Below, in pieces: positions 16,759 through 26,345 of a DNA stretch of 64,000 nt (position 1 is its first letter; each line of letters starts with the position of its first letter). Source of the stretch: Streptomyces sp. Je 1-332 (GTDB taxonomy: Bacteria; Actinomycetota; Actinomycetes; Streptomycetales; Streptomycetaceae). Under the pieces are notes generated by a model that was not told the origin of the DNA, ran no database searches, and was given only the letters and a program-made list of their open reading frames with translations. The translations under genes were made by a program, and so were the position numbers. The DNA is taken from the NCBI RefSeq assembly GCF_040730185.1, contig NZ_CP160402.1, positions 3,472,001 to 3,536,000 of the forward strand, in the 5' to 3' direction.

Positions 16759-17006
16759 CGGCTGTCGCCGAACTGTCGTACCAGGCCTGCGAAGGCGGCC
16801 CGCTCCTCCGCCGTCAGGTCGACCGTCTCCGCGCGCGGCGGGCCCGACTGCGCCGGCAGCGCGCGCAACGCCTGGGACCGGCGCCAGACCTCCACGTCGA
16901 CCTGGTCGCGCCGCATCACCCGCACCAGGCCCACGGCCCAGACGACGGTCGCCGTGGCCAGAACGGCCACGCCTGCCTGCTGGAGGATCGAGACATTCTG
17001 GAACAT
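16752..17006 (-). CDS. Small single-pass membrane protein of unknown function
   Basis: 84 residues: MFQNVSILQQ, one hydrophobic helix (about 11-30, GVAVLATATVVWAVGLVRVM), then a basic cytoplasmic part RRDQVDVEVWRRSQALRALP and an acidic C-terminal helix TAEERAAFAGLVRQFGD. No domain recognised. The C-terminal segment falls within the tandem repeats at its 3' end. A DevR/OsdR-like box lies about 50 bp upstream of the start, the only regulatory hint. It could also be the last gene of the fructose operon, but a long inverted repeat separates them. Confidence 0.6.
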   Translation of the reverse strand: MFQNVSILQQAGVAVLATATVVWAVGLVRVMRRDQVDVEVWRRSQALRALPAQSGPPRAETVDLTAEERAAFAGLVRQFGDSRP

Positions 17007-17042
17007 GCCGCACAGTAGACATCACGACCCGGGGCTTACGAC

Positions 17043-17095
17043 AGGGGGGTTGTGGGACTTACGTCCTGAAGTGACGCATGTCGCACAACCCCCCT
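17043..17095 (-). terminator. Long-loop inverted repeat after fruA
   Basis: AGGGGGGTTGTG pairs perfectly with CACAACCCCCCT across 29 nt. It lies 38 bp beyond the fruA stop and would be transcribed from the operon. The big loop is atypical for an intrinsic terminator; the loop itself carries the DevR-like box. Confidence 0.45.
17054..17067. promoter_or_regulatory. Good DevR/OsdR-like box upstream of the small membrane gene
   Basis: GGGACTTACGTCCT matches the DosR/DevR consensus GGGACTWWAGTCCC at 12 of 14 positions. It is 48 bp upstream of the start at 17006 on the minus strand. Confidence 0.4.
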
Positions 17096-17133
17096 CATAG
17101 GGGCCGAACCCTCCGGGGTCCGGTCAACCGGGT

Positions 17134-19146
17134 TCAGACGGCCGCGGGCACCCGCTTCTCCGCCACGGCTTCCTCGGCCGTGACGCCGCTCTCCGAAGGG
17201 GCCGTCCGCCGGGCGCCCTTGAGCAGAATGACCGCCAGGGTGGACACACCGACACCGGCGACGATCGCCACCAGGTAGAGCAGCGGCTGCCCGATGAGCG
17301 GCACCACGAAGATGCCGCCGTGCGGCGCCCGCAGCGTGCAGCCGAAGGCCATCGACAGGGCGCCGGTGACCGCTCCGCCCGCCATCGACGCGGGGATCAC
17401 CCGCAGCGGGTCGGCCGCGGCGAACGGGATCGCGCCCTCCGTGATGAAGGAGGCGCCCAGGAACCAGGCCGCCTTGCCGTTCTCGCGTTCCGTCTTGGTG
17501 AAAAGCCGGCCGCGGATGGTGGTGGCGAGGGCCATGGCGAGCGGCGGGACCATACCGGCCGCCATCACCGCGGCCATGACCTTGAGGCTGCCCTCGGTCG
17601 GGTTGGCGAGGCCGCCGACGGCGAAGGCGTACGCGACCTTGTTGAGCGGACCGCCGAGGTCGAAGCACATCATCAGGCCGAGGATGACGCCGAGGATGAT
17701 GGCGTTGGCGCCGGACAGGCCCTCCAGCCAGTCCGTGAGCGCGCTCTGCAACGAGGCGATGGGCTTTCCGATGACGAGGAACATCAGGAAGCCGACGATC
17801 GCGGACGAGATCAGCGGGATCACGACCACGGGCATGATGCCGCGCAGGACGGCGGGGATCCGTACGCGTTGGACGCCCATGACGACCGCGCCCGCGATCA
17901 GGCCGGCCGCGAGGCCGCCCAGGAAACCCGCGTTGATCGTGACGGCGACGGAGCCGCCGACGAATCCGGGGACGAGTCCTGGCCGGTCGGCCATTCCGTA
18001 CGCGATGTAGCCGGCGAGGACCGGCACCAGGAAGGCGAAGGCGAGTCCGCCGATCTGGAAGAGGAGCGCGGCCCAGCTCGTGGTGTCCGTCCACACGAAG
18101 TGCTCGGCTACGGACGGCGCCTTGTCGATCTTCCAGCCGCCGATGGCGAAGCCGAGTGCGATGAGGAGGCCGCCGGCGGCGACGAACGGGACCATGTAAC
18201 TGACGCCGGACATCAGCCACTTGCGCAGCTTGGTGCCGTAGCCGTCACCGCTCTCGCCCGCGTCGTCCACGGGGCTCGTCCCTGCGGCCCCCGAGGTGAC
18301 ATCGCCGCGGGCCGCCTTCTCCCGGGCCTCGGCGATGAGTTCCGCGGGGCGGTTGATGCCCGCCTTGACGCCCACGTCGACCGTGGGCTTCCCGGCGAAG
18401 CGGTTCTTGTCCCGTACGGGGACGTCGTGGGCGAAGACGACCGCGTCCGCGGTGGCTATGACCGCCGGGTCGACGCGGGTGAATCCCGCTGACCCCTGGG
18501 TCTCGACCGTGAGCTCCACGCCTGCCTCGCGGGCCGCGTTCTCGAGGGACTCGGCGGCCATGTAGGTGTGGGCGATGCCGGTCGGGCAGGAGGTGACCGC
18601 CACGATGCGGAACGGCTCCGCCGGGGGTTCGGGGTCGTCCGACTGCGGGTCCGTGGGGGCTTCTGCCGCGCTGCGCGCGGCTTGTTCCCCGCCCACCCGC
18701 CCATTGCCCCGGATCAGGTCCGTCGCCGTCTGCGCGTCAGCGGCGCCCCGCAGCGCGCTCGTGAACTCCTCGTCCATCAACTGCCGTGCCAGCGAGGAGA
18801 GGATGGTCAGGTGGGCGTCGTCCGCACCGGCCGGGGCGGCGATCAGGAAGATCAGGTCGGCGGGCCCGTCCGGCGCCCCGAAGTCGATGCCGTCGGCCGA
18901 GCGGCCGAAGGCCAGGGTCGGTTCGGTGACGTGGGCGCTGCGGCAGTGCGGGATGCCGATGCCGCCGTCGAGACCGGTCGGCATCTGCGCCTCGCGGGCC
19001 GCCACGTCGGCGAGGAACCCGTCCAGGTCGGTCACCCGGCCCAGGGCCACCATGCGCTCGGCGAGGGCACGGGCCGCCGCTTCCTTGGTTCCGGCGGACC
19101 GGTCGATTTCGAGGTCGACCAGTTCCGCGGTGATCATCTCGCTCAT
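17134..19146 (-). CDS. fruA: Fructose-specific PTS permease, EIIABC fusion
   Basis: 670 residues in the order EIIA (1-145, phosphorylatable His67 in GIGIPHCRS), EIIB (~178-275, Cys188 in VAVTSCPTGIAHTYMAAES) and EIIC (~300-645, about 8-10 membrane helices). It takes up fructose and releases fructose-1-phosphate into the cytoplasm, using phosphate from HPr. All phosphotransfer residues are present. ATG follows GAAGGAG. It is last of the DeoR regulator-fruK-fruA operon, 82 bp after fruK. C-terminal 25 residues are hydrophilic. Specificity for fructose is supported by fruK. Confidence 0.94.
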   Translation of the reverse strand: MSEMITAELVDLEIDRSAGTKEAAARALAERMVALGRVTDLDGFLADVAAREAQMPTGLDGGIGIPHCRSAHVTEPTLAFGRSADGIDFGAPDGPADLIFLIAAPAGADDAHLTILSSLARQLMDEEFTSALRGAADAQTATDLIRGNGRVGGEQAARSAAEAPTDPQSDDPEPPAEPFRIVAVTSCPTGIAHTYMAAESLENAAREAGVELTVETQGSAGFTRVDPAVIATADAVVFAHDVPVRDKNRFAGKPTVDVGVKAGINRPAELIAEAREKAARGDVTSGAAGTSPVDDAGESGDGYGTKLRKWLMSGVSYMVPFVAAGGLLIALGFAIGGWKIDKAPSVAEHFVWTDTTSWAALLFQIGGLAFAFLVPVLAGYIAYGMADRPGLVPGFVGGSVAVTINAGFLGGLAAGLIAGAVVMGVQRVRIPAVLRGIMPVVVIPLISSAIVGFLMFLVIGKPIASLQSALTDWLEGLSGANAIILGVILGLMMCFDLGGPLNKVAYAFAVGGLANPTEGSLKVMAAVMAAGMVPPLAMALATTIRGRLFTKTERENGKAAWFLGASFITEGAIPFAAADPLRVIPASMAGGAVTGALSMAFGCTLRAPHGGIFVVPLIGQPLLYLVAIVAGVGVSTLAVILLKGARRTAPSESGVTAEEAVAEKRVPAAV

Positions 19147-19228
19147 CGCGGGCTCCTTCGCACGCGTATCGCCCGGAGGGCGGGGGTGGGGACGGGGGTG
19201 TGAGGGTGGGTGGTGTGGGTGTGGGCGC

Positions 19229-20176
19229 TCATGGCGCGGGCTCCGTCAGTACGCGGTCCAGGGGGACCTCCGCCGTGACCGTGACCGCGCCGGGTGCGAG
19301 GTCCGAGGGGGTCGGCATCGCACTGCCGGGGAGCTGGACCGCCGCCGCGCCGTGCGCCACGGCCGAGGCGAGGGCGGGGGCGCCGGTGCCGCCCGCGATG
19401 AGGAAACCGGCCAGGGAGGAGTCACCGGCGCCGACGTTGCTGCGTACGGCTTCGACCGGAGCGCTGCCGAAGTACGTGCCCGAGTCGTCCACCAGGAGCT
19501 GGCCGTCCGCGCCGAGACTCGCGAGGACGGCGCGGGCGCCCAACTGCCGCAGTTCTTCGGCGGCCTTGACGGCGTCGCCGACCGTCGTCAGGGGCCGGCC
19601 CACCGCTTCGGCGAGCTCCTCCGCGTTCGGCTTGACGACGTCGGGGCGTTCGGCGAGGGCGGCGAGCAGGGCCGGGCCCGAGGTGTCGAGGGCGATCCGG
19701 GCACCCGCGGCATGCGCGCGGGCCACCAGGTCGGCGTACCAGGAGGGGGCGAGCCCGCGGGGCAGGCTGCCGCAGCAGGCGATCCAGTCGGCTCCGGTGG
19801 ACCGCTCCCGCACGGCGGTGAGCAGCAACTCGGCTTCCGCCCGCGTCAGTTCGGGCCCGGCGGCGTTGATCTTCGTGAGGGTGCCGTCCGGTTCGGCGAC
19901 GGCGATGTTGGAGCGGGTCTGGCCCGCGACCGGGACCGGCGCGACCTCGATGCCCTGCTCGTCGAGGAGCTGGGCGACGAGCGCGCCGGGTGCGCCGCCG
20001 AGCGGCAGGACGGCGAGCGTCGCCGCGCCGGCCGCCGCGACCGCCCTCGATACGTTGACGCCCTTGCCGCCCGGGTCCATCCGGTCACCGGTGGCCCGGA
20101 TGACCTCGCCGCGGTCCAGCGAGGGGACCTCGTAGGTGCGGTCGAGGGAGGGGTTGGGGGTGACGGTGAGGATCAT
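19229..20176 (-). CDS. fruK: 1-phosphofructokinase
   Basis: 315 residues of the PfkB ribokinase family. It begins MILTVTPNPSLDRTYEVP, carries GGKGVNVSRAVAAAGA near residue 37 and the ATP-site signature NVGAGDSSLAGFLIAGG near residue 250, with the catalytic Asp in GAGDS. It phosphorylates fructose-1-phosphate made by FruA to fructose-1,6-bisphosphate. The start at 20176 aligns with the family. An in-frame ATG at 20251 overlaps the regulator stop as ATGA and would add 25 polar residues; this longer start would give translational coupling and cannot be excluded. Confidence 0.92.
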   Translation of the reverse strand: MILTVTPNPSLDRTYEVPSLDRGEVIRATGDRMDPGGKGVNVSRAVAAAGAATLAVLPLGGAPGALVAQLLDEQGIEVAPVPVAGQTRSNIAVAEPDGTLTKINAAGPELTRAEAELLLTAVRERSTGADWIACCGSLPRGLAPSWYADLVARAHAAGARIALDTSGPALLAALAERPDVVKPNAEELAEAVGRPLTTVGDAVKAAEELRQLGARAVLASLGADGQLLVDDSGTYFGSAPVEAVRSNVGAGDSSLAGFLIAGGTGAPALASAVAHGAAAVQLPGSAMPTPSDLAPGAVTVTAEVPLDRVLTEPAP

Positions 20177-20247
20177 GCGCGTACGTACCGTTTCGTTGCC
20201 GTGCTGTGTGCTGCCGCTGCTCGCGTGCGTGTCCGTGCCGGTTCCGC

Positions 20248-21009
20248 TCATGCCCGGATCACCTCCGTGCCATTGGCCTCGATCGCCGCGGCGTCCTCGG
20301 GGCCGAGCCCGGTGTCGGTGATCAGCAGATCCACGTCGTCGAGACCGCCGAAGCGCGCGAAGTGCTCCTGGCCGTGCTTGGTGGAGTCGGCGAGGAGAAC
20401 GACGCGGCGGGCCGCGCCGATGGCCGCGCGCTTGACGGCGGCCTCTGCGAGGTCGGGGGTGGTGAGGCCGGCCTGTGCGGAGAAGCCGTTCGCCGCGACG
20501 AAGAGGACGTCGGCGCGGATCTCTCCGTACGCCCGCAGCGCCCACGCGTCGACGGCGGCGCGCGTACGGCTGCGGACGCGGCCCCCGATGAGGTGGAGCT
20601 GGATGCCGGGGTGGTCGGCGAGGCGGGCGGCGGTGGGAAGGCCGTGCGTGACGACGGTGAACGTCGCTTCCAGCGGGAGGGAGGCGGCGAGGCGGGCCAC
20701 CGTCGACCCCGCGTCGAGAATGACGCTTCCTTCCGTGGGGAGTTCGGCGAGGGCGGCGCGTGCGATGCGGTCCTTCTCGTCGGCGGACGTTCCCTCCCGC
20801 TCCGCGAGGTCGGGCTCGAAGTCGAGGCGTCCTGCGGGGATGGCACCGCCGTGCACGCGTCGGACCAGGCCGGCCCTGTCGAGGGCCTTCAGGTCACGCC
20901 GGATGGTCTCGGCGGTGACCTTGAACTCCTCGGCCAGCGACAGGACGTCGACCCGTCCCCCGTCGCGTGCGAGCCGCAGGATGGCCTGCTGCCGCTCCGG
21001 TGCGTACAT
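20248..21009 (-). CDS. DeoR-family transcriptional regulator of the fructose operon
   Basis: 253 residues. An N-terminal DeoR helix-turn-helix (ERQQAILRLARDGGRVDVLSLAEEFKVTAETIRRDLKAL; the quoted parts GRVDVLSLAEEF and AETIRRDLKAL are the key helices) is followed by LVRRVHGGAI and a sugar-phosphate binding domain with ILDAGSTVARLAASLP. Such proteins repress sugar operons and respond to fructose-1-phosphate or a related ester. It is the first gene of the fruK-fruA operon and so probably autoregulated. Its C-terminal ITDTGLGPEDAAAIEANGTEVIRA is typical. Confidence 0.9.
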   Translation of the reverse strand: MYAPERQQAILRLARDGGRVDVLSLAEEFKVTAETIRRDLKALDRAGLVRRVHGGAIPAGRLDFEPDLAEREGTSADEKDRIARAALAELPTEGSVILDAGSTVARLAASLPLEATFTVVTHGLPTAARLADHPGIQLHLIGGRVRSRTRAAVDAWALRAYGEIRADVLFVAANGFSAQAGLTTPDLAEAAVKRAAIGAARRVVLLADSTKHGQEHFARFGGLDDVDLLITDTGLGPEDAAAIEANGTEVIRA

Positions 21010-21322
21010 GTCCGCTCGCCTCCGCCTGATGCCCGAGCCTGTGGTTCTCCTGGCAGAGTACGGCTCTTCTGGGCGCAAAGTAAACAGCCCCGGACTTAAT
21101 CCGGACACAAACGGACTTCCGCCTCTGCCTTGCCGGGTCCTAGGCCCTGCGACTCCCCCGCATCCGCCCCTGCCCGAACAGGCCTCTCCCACCCACCCGC
21201 CCGATTGCCCCGCGGTCCCGGTGCCGTACTCGAATCCCTGGACGCGGCGGCGGCCCGGGCAGAGCTCCAGGCTCCACCCGGGCCGCACACCGCCCTGTCC
21301 GCCGTCACCGGCTGCTACCCGC

Positions 21323-22894
21323 TCATGGGGTCAACGCGGCCTCCCGACCGGAGAGTTCAGCTCCGGCGACCTCGGAGCCGGCCTCGACCTCGGCCTCGAC
21401 GTCCGCGTCGTCGCCGCCCCCCTCGACATGCTGGCGCGGCTTGCTCGGCAGGGCGAACATCAGCAGGAAGATGGCGACGAGCACGCCGACGACCCACCAC
21501 AGCGAGTTCTGGAACGCGCCCACTATCTCCATCGGCATCTCGCTCCGCGCCGCCCTCTCGTCGATCACGCCGAAGAACACCACGGAGACCAGGCCTAGTC
21601 CGAGCGCCGTGCCCATCTGCTGCACGGTGTTGAGCAGCCCGGACGCGGACCCGGAGTGCTCACGCGGCACGTCCGAGAGGATGGCGTCGGTGAGGGGCGC
21701 GACGATGAACCCCATTCCGGCGCCCATCACGACCAGCGGCAGCGCCATCTGCCAGGACGCGATGCCCGCGCCGTAACGGTCCGCCTCCCAGATGTAGAGC
21801 AGCACCCCGGCGGCCATGAGGAGCGCGCCGCCCTGCAGCACCTTGCGCCCGAACCGCGGCACGAGCTTCTGCACGGACATACCGGCCGCCACCGAGACGG
21901 CGATCGAGAACGGGATGCCGGTCGTGCCGGCCCGCAGCGCGGTCCACCCGAGCCCCGTCTGCATGTAGATCGTCCAGACCAGGAAGAAGATGCCCATCGT
22001 GACACCGAACACGGTCTGCACCGCGATGCCTGCGGCGAAGCTCTTCACCTTGAACAGGGAGAGTTCCACGAGGGGCGAACCGTCCTTGGCCGCCTTCGCC
22101 TTCTCGTACGCGATGAGCGCGCCGAAGACGACGAGTCCGCCCGCCATCACCACGTGACCCCACAGCGGCCAGTCCAACTCCCGCCCACGGGTGAGCGGGT
22201 AGAGGACCATCAGCAGGCCGAGCGTGACGAGGGCGACGCCGACGAGGTCGAGCTTGAGGGCCTTCGGGGCCTTGGACTCGGTGATGAACTTGCTGCCGAG
22301 GATCAGTCCCGCGATGCCCACGGGCAGGTTGATGAGGAAGATCGGGCGCCATTCGAGCCCGAACAGATTCCACTGGGTGAGGAGCGCGCCGAGCAGCGGA
22401 CCCGATACGGCGCCGAGCCCCACGATCATCCCGAAGAGCCCGAAGACCTTGCCGCGCTCGTGCGCGGGGAAGGTGGCGTGCACGATCGACAGGACCTGCG
22501 GCACCATCATCGCGGCCATGCCGCCCTGCAGGATCCGCGACGCGACCAGCATCTCCGGGTTGGCGGCGAACCCGCAGAGCGCGGAGGCGATCGTGAAGCC
22601 GCCGATCCCTATCAGGAACATCCGCTTGCGCCCGTGGATGTCACCGAGCCGTCCGCCGGTGATGAGGCCTGCCGCGAAAGCGAGTGCGTAACCCGCGGTG
22701 ATCCACTGGATCTGGCTGTCCGTGGCGCCCGCGTCCTCCTGGATGGACGGGATCGCGATGTTCACGATGGTGACGTCGACGAGGTCCATGAAGGCCGCGG
22801 TCATCACGATGGCGAGGGCGAGCCAGCGGCGCCGGTCGGCGGCGGTGGCGGCGTCCGATCCTGGGGATGCTGGGGCGGGGTTGCTGAAAGTCAT
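21323..22894 (-). CDS. MFS drug exporter, DHA2 (EmrB/QacA) type, 14 helices
   Basis: 523 residues. The DHA2 hallmarks are MDLVDVTIVNIAIPSIQ in TM1, GGRLGDIHGRKRMFLIG in loop 2-3 and RILQGGMAAMMVPQVLSIV in TM4. Fourteen hydrophobic segments are followed by an acidic tail (VEGGGDDADVEAEVEAG). It exports toxic compounds with proton antiport. The start has no Shine-Dalgarno box (CTCCCCTC precedes ATG). It is divergent from the WYL regulator with only 62 bp between the two starts, so the regulator very likely controls it. Confidence 0.9.
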   Translation of the reverse strand: MTFSNPAPASPGSDAATAADRRRWLALAIVMTAAFMDLVDVTIVNIAIPSIQEDAGATDSQIQWITAGYALAFAAGLITGGRLGDIHGRKRMFLIGIGGFTIASALCGFAANPEMLVASRILQGGMAAMMVPQVLSIVHATFPAHERGKVFGLFGMIVGLGAVSGPLLGALLTQWNLFGLEWRPIFLINLPVGIAGLILGSKFITESKAPKALKLDLVGVALVTLGLLMVLYPLTRGRELDWPLWGHVVMAGGLVVFGALIAYEKAKAAKDGSPLVELSLFKVKSFAAGIAVQTVFGVTMGIFFLVWTIYMQTGLGWTALRAGTTGIPFSIAVSVAAGMSVQKLVPRFGRKVLQGGALLMAAGVLLYIWEADRYGAGIASWQMALPLVVMGAGMGFIVAPLTDAILSDVPREHSGSASGLLNTVQQMGTALGLGLVSVVFFGVIDERAARSEMPMEIVGAFQNSLWWVVGVLVAIFLLMFALPSKPRQHVEGGGDDADVEAEVEAGSEVAGAELSGREAALTP

Positions 22895-22956
22895 GAGGGG
22901 AGACTAGGAGCCATATAGGCCAGTGCATGTCCTAGATGCGCGGCATCCTGAAAGAC

Positions 22957-24009
<1,053 letters not shown>

Positions 24010-24205
24010 CTTCCCCCGCCGGCCGGGGGGGGCTCCCCTATCCCGCGCTCCGCGCGGATCTCTCCCACCCACCCACCCGATCACCCCGAAGCAACGGGCG
24101 GGGACCCGATAGCCCCGCAGCTGTCCCCCGGGTAACGGGCGGGCGGGCGGGAAACCTCCGCGCGAAGCGCGGGAAAGGAGCCCCCCACAGGCGCAAGGCA
24201 GGAAC

Positions 24206-24241
24206 GAGCCCCGGTGCCGGGGGGGGATGGCACCGGGGCTC
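24206..24241 (-). terminator. Terminator hairpin after hrdD
   Basis: GAGCCCCGGTGCC pairs perfectly with GGCACCGGGGCTC around a 10-nt loop (13-bp stem), 28 bp beyond the hrdD stop. Rest of the 259-bp gap (24010-24268) holds only GC-rich palindromes such as CGCGCTCCGCGCG and no gene. Confidence 0.75.
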
Positions 24242-24268
24242 AGCTGGTGGACAGCTAGGCGGGGCCGC

Positions 24269-25276
24269 TCAGGCGGCCGCGTCGAACCCCGTATCCCGAG
24301 CCAACTTCTTCAGCTCGAGAAGCGCATGCTTCTCGATCTGGCGGATCCGCTCCCGCGTCAGACCATGCTGCTTGCCGACCTCCGTCAGCGTCCGCTCGCG
24401 GCCGTCCTCGATCCCGTACCGCATCTTGATGATGGAGGCCGTGCGCTGGTCGAGGCGGCCGATCAGGTCGTCGAGCTCCTCGCTGCGCAGCAGCGTCAGG
24501 ACGGACTGCTCGGGCGAGACCGCGGAGGTGTCCTCCAGGAGGTCACCGAACTGCGTGTCGCCGTTGTCGTCCACGCCCATGTTCAGCGAGACCGGGTCGC
24601 GCGCCCAGTCCAGGACGTCCGTGACACGCGCCGGCGTGGTGTCGAGCTCGGCCGCGACCTCCTCCGGCTCCGGGTCGCGCCCGTTCTTGCGGTTGAACTC
24701 GCGCATGACACGGCGGATCCGGCCCAGCTCCTCCACCAGATGCACGGGGAGGCGGATCGTGCGGGACTGGTCGGCTATGGAGCGCGTGATGGCCTGACGG
24801 ATCCACCACGTGGCGTACGTGGAGAACTTGAAGCCCTTGGCGTAGTCGAACTTCTCGACCGCGCGGACCAGGCCCGCGTTCCCCTCCTGGATGAGGTCGA
24901 GGAGCGGCAGACCGCTGCGCGGATAGCGGCGGGCCACGGCGACGACCAGACGGAGGTTCGACCGGATGAAGACGTCCTTGGCGCGCTCGCCGTCGGCGAC
25001 GAGCGCCTCCAGCTCCTCGCGGGACGCGGAGGCACCGGGGACGGAGTCCTCGACGTCGCCGTCGATTATCTTCCGGGCGTACACACCGGCCTCGATGATC
25101 TGGGACAGCTCGACTTCCTTGGCGGCGTCGAGCAGCGGCGTACGCGCGATCTCGTCGAGGTACATGCCGACCAGGTCGCGGTCGGCGATCTCCCCGCCTA
25201 CGGCGCGAACACTGCGTGCCGCGTCGGTCTCGCCGGTGGAGGCGGACTTACGACGGGCGACGGCACGGGTTGCCAT
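24269..25276 (-). CDS. hrdD: Group 2 RNA polymerase sigma factor, HrdD type
   Basis: 335 residues, MATRAVARRKSASTGE then VRAVGGEIADRDLVGMYLDEIARTPLL (region 1.2), region 2 with FIRSNLRLVVAVARRYPRSG, LLDLIQEGNAGLVRAVEKFD and FSTYATWWIRQAITRSI (-10 recognition), region 3, and region 4 ending TEVGKQHGLTRERIRQIEKHALLELKKL. The N-terminus and length match S. coelicolor HrdD rather than the long HrdB; the 1.1 domain is absent. HrdD is dispensable and belongs to the SigR oxidative-stress regulon in S. coelicolor. A matching SigR-type promoter lies about 100 bp upstream. HrdA and HrdC are the alternatives. Confidence 0.9.
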   Translation of the reverse strand: MATRAVARRKSASTGETDAARSVRAVGGEIADRDLVGMYLDEIARTPLLDAAKEVELSQIIEAGVYARKIIDGDVEDSVPGASASREELEALVADGERAKDVFIRSNLRLVVAVARRYPRSGLPLLDLIQEGNAGLVRAVEKFDYAKGFKFSTYATWWIRQAITRSIADQSRTIRLPVHLVEELGRIRRVMREFNRKNGRDPEPEEVAAELDTTPARVTDVLDWARDPVSLNMGVDDNGDTQFGDLLEDTSAVSPEQSVLTLLRSEELDDLIGRLDQRTASIIKMRYGIEDGRERTLTEVGKQHGLTRERIRQIEKHALLELKKLARDTGFDAAA

Positions 25277-25383
25277 GCGTGCTCCCTTGCGTGTGGAGGT
25301 CCTGGTCGGCCCTTTTCACGGGCCTCTGTGGTGGAGACGTGGTGGAAACCACACCCTTCCGGGTGCCCTGCTTCCGATGGAAA

Positions 25384-25411
25384 CAACGACTGGAATCCGG
25401 ACAGAATTCCC
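25384..25411 (-). promoter_or_regulatory. SigR-type promoter of hrdD
   Basis: On the minus strand GGGAAT (25411-25406), exactly 18 bp, then GTTG (25387-25384). This is the thiol-oxidative-stress sigma-R consensus GGAAT-N18-GTT. The transcript would begin near 25378, leaving a ~100-nt leader to the hrdD ATG. Confidence 0.8.
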
Positions 25412-25471
25412 AAGCCGAGCAACTATTTTGCTGACGTTGCAGTACCCTGTGCCGCCACAAAGGGAGGCCGG

Positions 25472-26014
25472 ATGACGTCGGAACGTAATGAGGTGCAGGT
25501 CAGGCCGGGCGCGGAGGCCGATCTGGAGGCCCTGACCGCCATCTACAACCACTACGTACGTGAGACGGCGATCACATTCGACACGGCCGTCTTCCTGCCG
25601 GAGGAGCGCCGCCCTTGGCTGCTCTCCCATCCTGAAGACGGCCCCCACCGCCTCTTGGTTGCCCAGGAGCGGGATTCCGGGCTGATCCTCGGGTACGTCA
25701 CGAGTTCTCCTTTCCGGGCCAAGCCCTCGTACGCCACCTCGGTGGAAGTCAGCGTCTACTGCGCGCCGGACGCCGCGGGCCGCGGTATCGGCACCCTGCT
25801 CTACAAGGCGCTCTTCGAGGCCCTCGAAGGCGAGGACCTGCACCGCGCCTACGCCGGGGTCGCCCAGCCGAACGACGCTTCCGGCCGCCTCCACGAACGT
25901 TTCGGCTTCCGGTACGTCGGCACGTACCGCGAGGTGGGCCGCAAGTTCGGCCGCTACTGGGACGTCGCCTGGTACGAGCGTCCCCTCGGCCCGGAGACCG
26001 GAAGCGGGACCTAG
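25472..26014 (+). CDS. GNAT N-acetyltransferase, phosphinothricin acetyltransferase-like
   Basis: 180 residues. VRPGAEADLEALTAIYNHYVRETAITFDT is the typical start of PAT/Bar-type enzymes; EVSVYCAPDAAGRGIGTLLYKALFEAL is the acetyl-CoA pyrophosphate loop (Q/RxxGxG/A), and GRLHERFGFRYVGTYREVGRKFGRYWDVAWYE is the PAT C-terminus. It probably acetylates phosphinothricin-like amino acids or methionine sulfone/sulfoximine. ATG has GGGAGG 7 nt upstream. It is divergent from hrdD and may share its upstream region. Confidence 0.85.
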   Translation: MTSERNEVQVRPGAEADLEALTAIYNHYVRETAITFDTAVFLPEERRPWLLSHPEDGPHRLLVAQERDSGLILGYVTSSPFRAKPSYATSVEVSVYCAPDAAGRGIGTLLYKALFEALEGEDLHRAYAGVAQPNDASGRLHERFGFRYVGTYREVGRKFGRYWDVAWYERPLGPETGSGT

Positions 26015-26094
26015 GTCCCGTCGGCTCCGTCCTAGGTCCCGACCCAGGACGCCAGGCCGTTACGCCCCGTCCCGGCCCCGCCTAGCGTGCCCGC

Positions 26095-26345
26095 ATGAAT
26101 GCCACGGCCGACACCACCGGCACCCTCGACGACGCCCTGCAGCGCCTGCACGCCTCGGGCCCCGAGCGGCTCGGACGGCTCACCAACCACGCGCCGATGG
26201 CCGTCGAGGCGCTCGCCGCGCACGGCCACTCCGGTGCGGTCCACCGCTGGCTCGAGCTGTACGCGCCGAAGTTGGAGGGGTACCCGAGCGCGGTCGAGCC
26301 AATCACCGGCGACAACCGGCGCGCGGCCCTCGGCGATCCGCGCCG
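26095..26345 (+). pseudogene. Truncated remnant of a questin oxidase family (DUF4243) gene
   Basis: About 83 codons read as the start of a questin-oxidase family protein: TLDDALQRLHASGPERLGRLTNHAPMAVEALAAHG, then VHRWLELYAPKLEGYPSAVEPITGDNRRAALGDPRR. The family runs to roughly 300 or more residues. Here homology ends at GDPRR, exactly where the convergent dioxygenase gene ends; the frame continues only as antisense of that gene. So the 3' three quarters were probably deleted, joining the fragment to the dioxygenase end. A short ORF translated as such is possible but would lack the catalytic fold. Confidence 0.7.
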
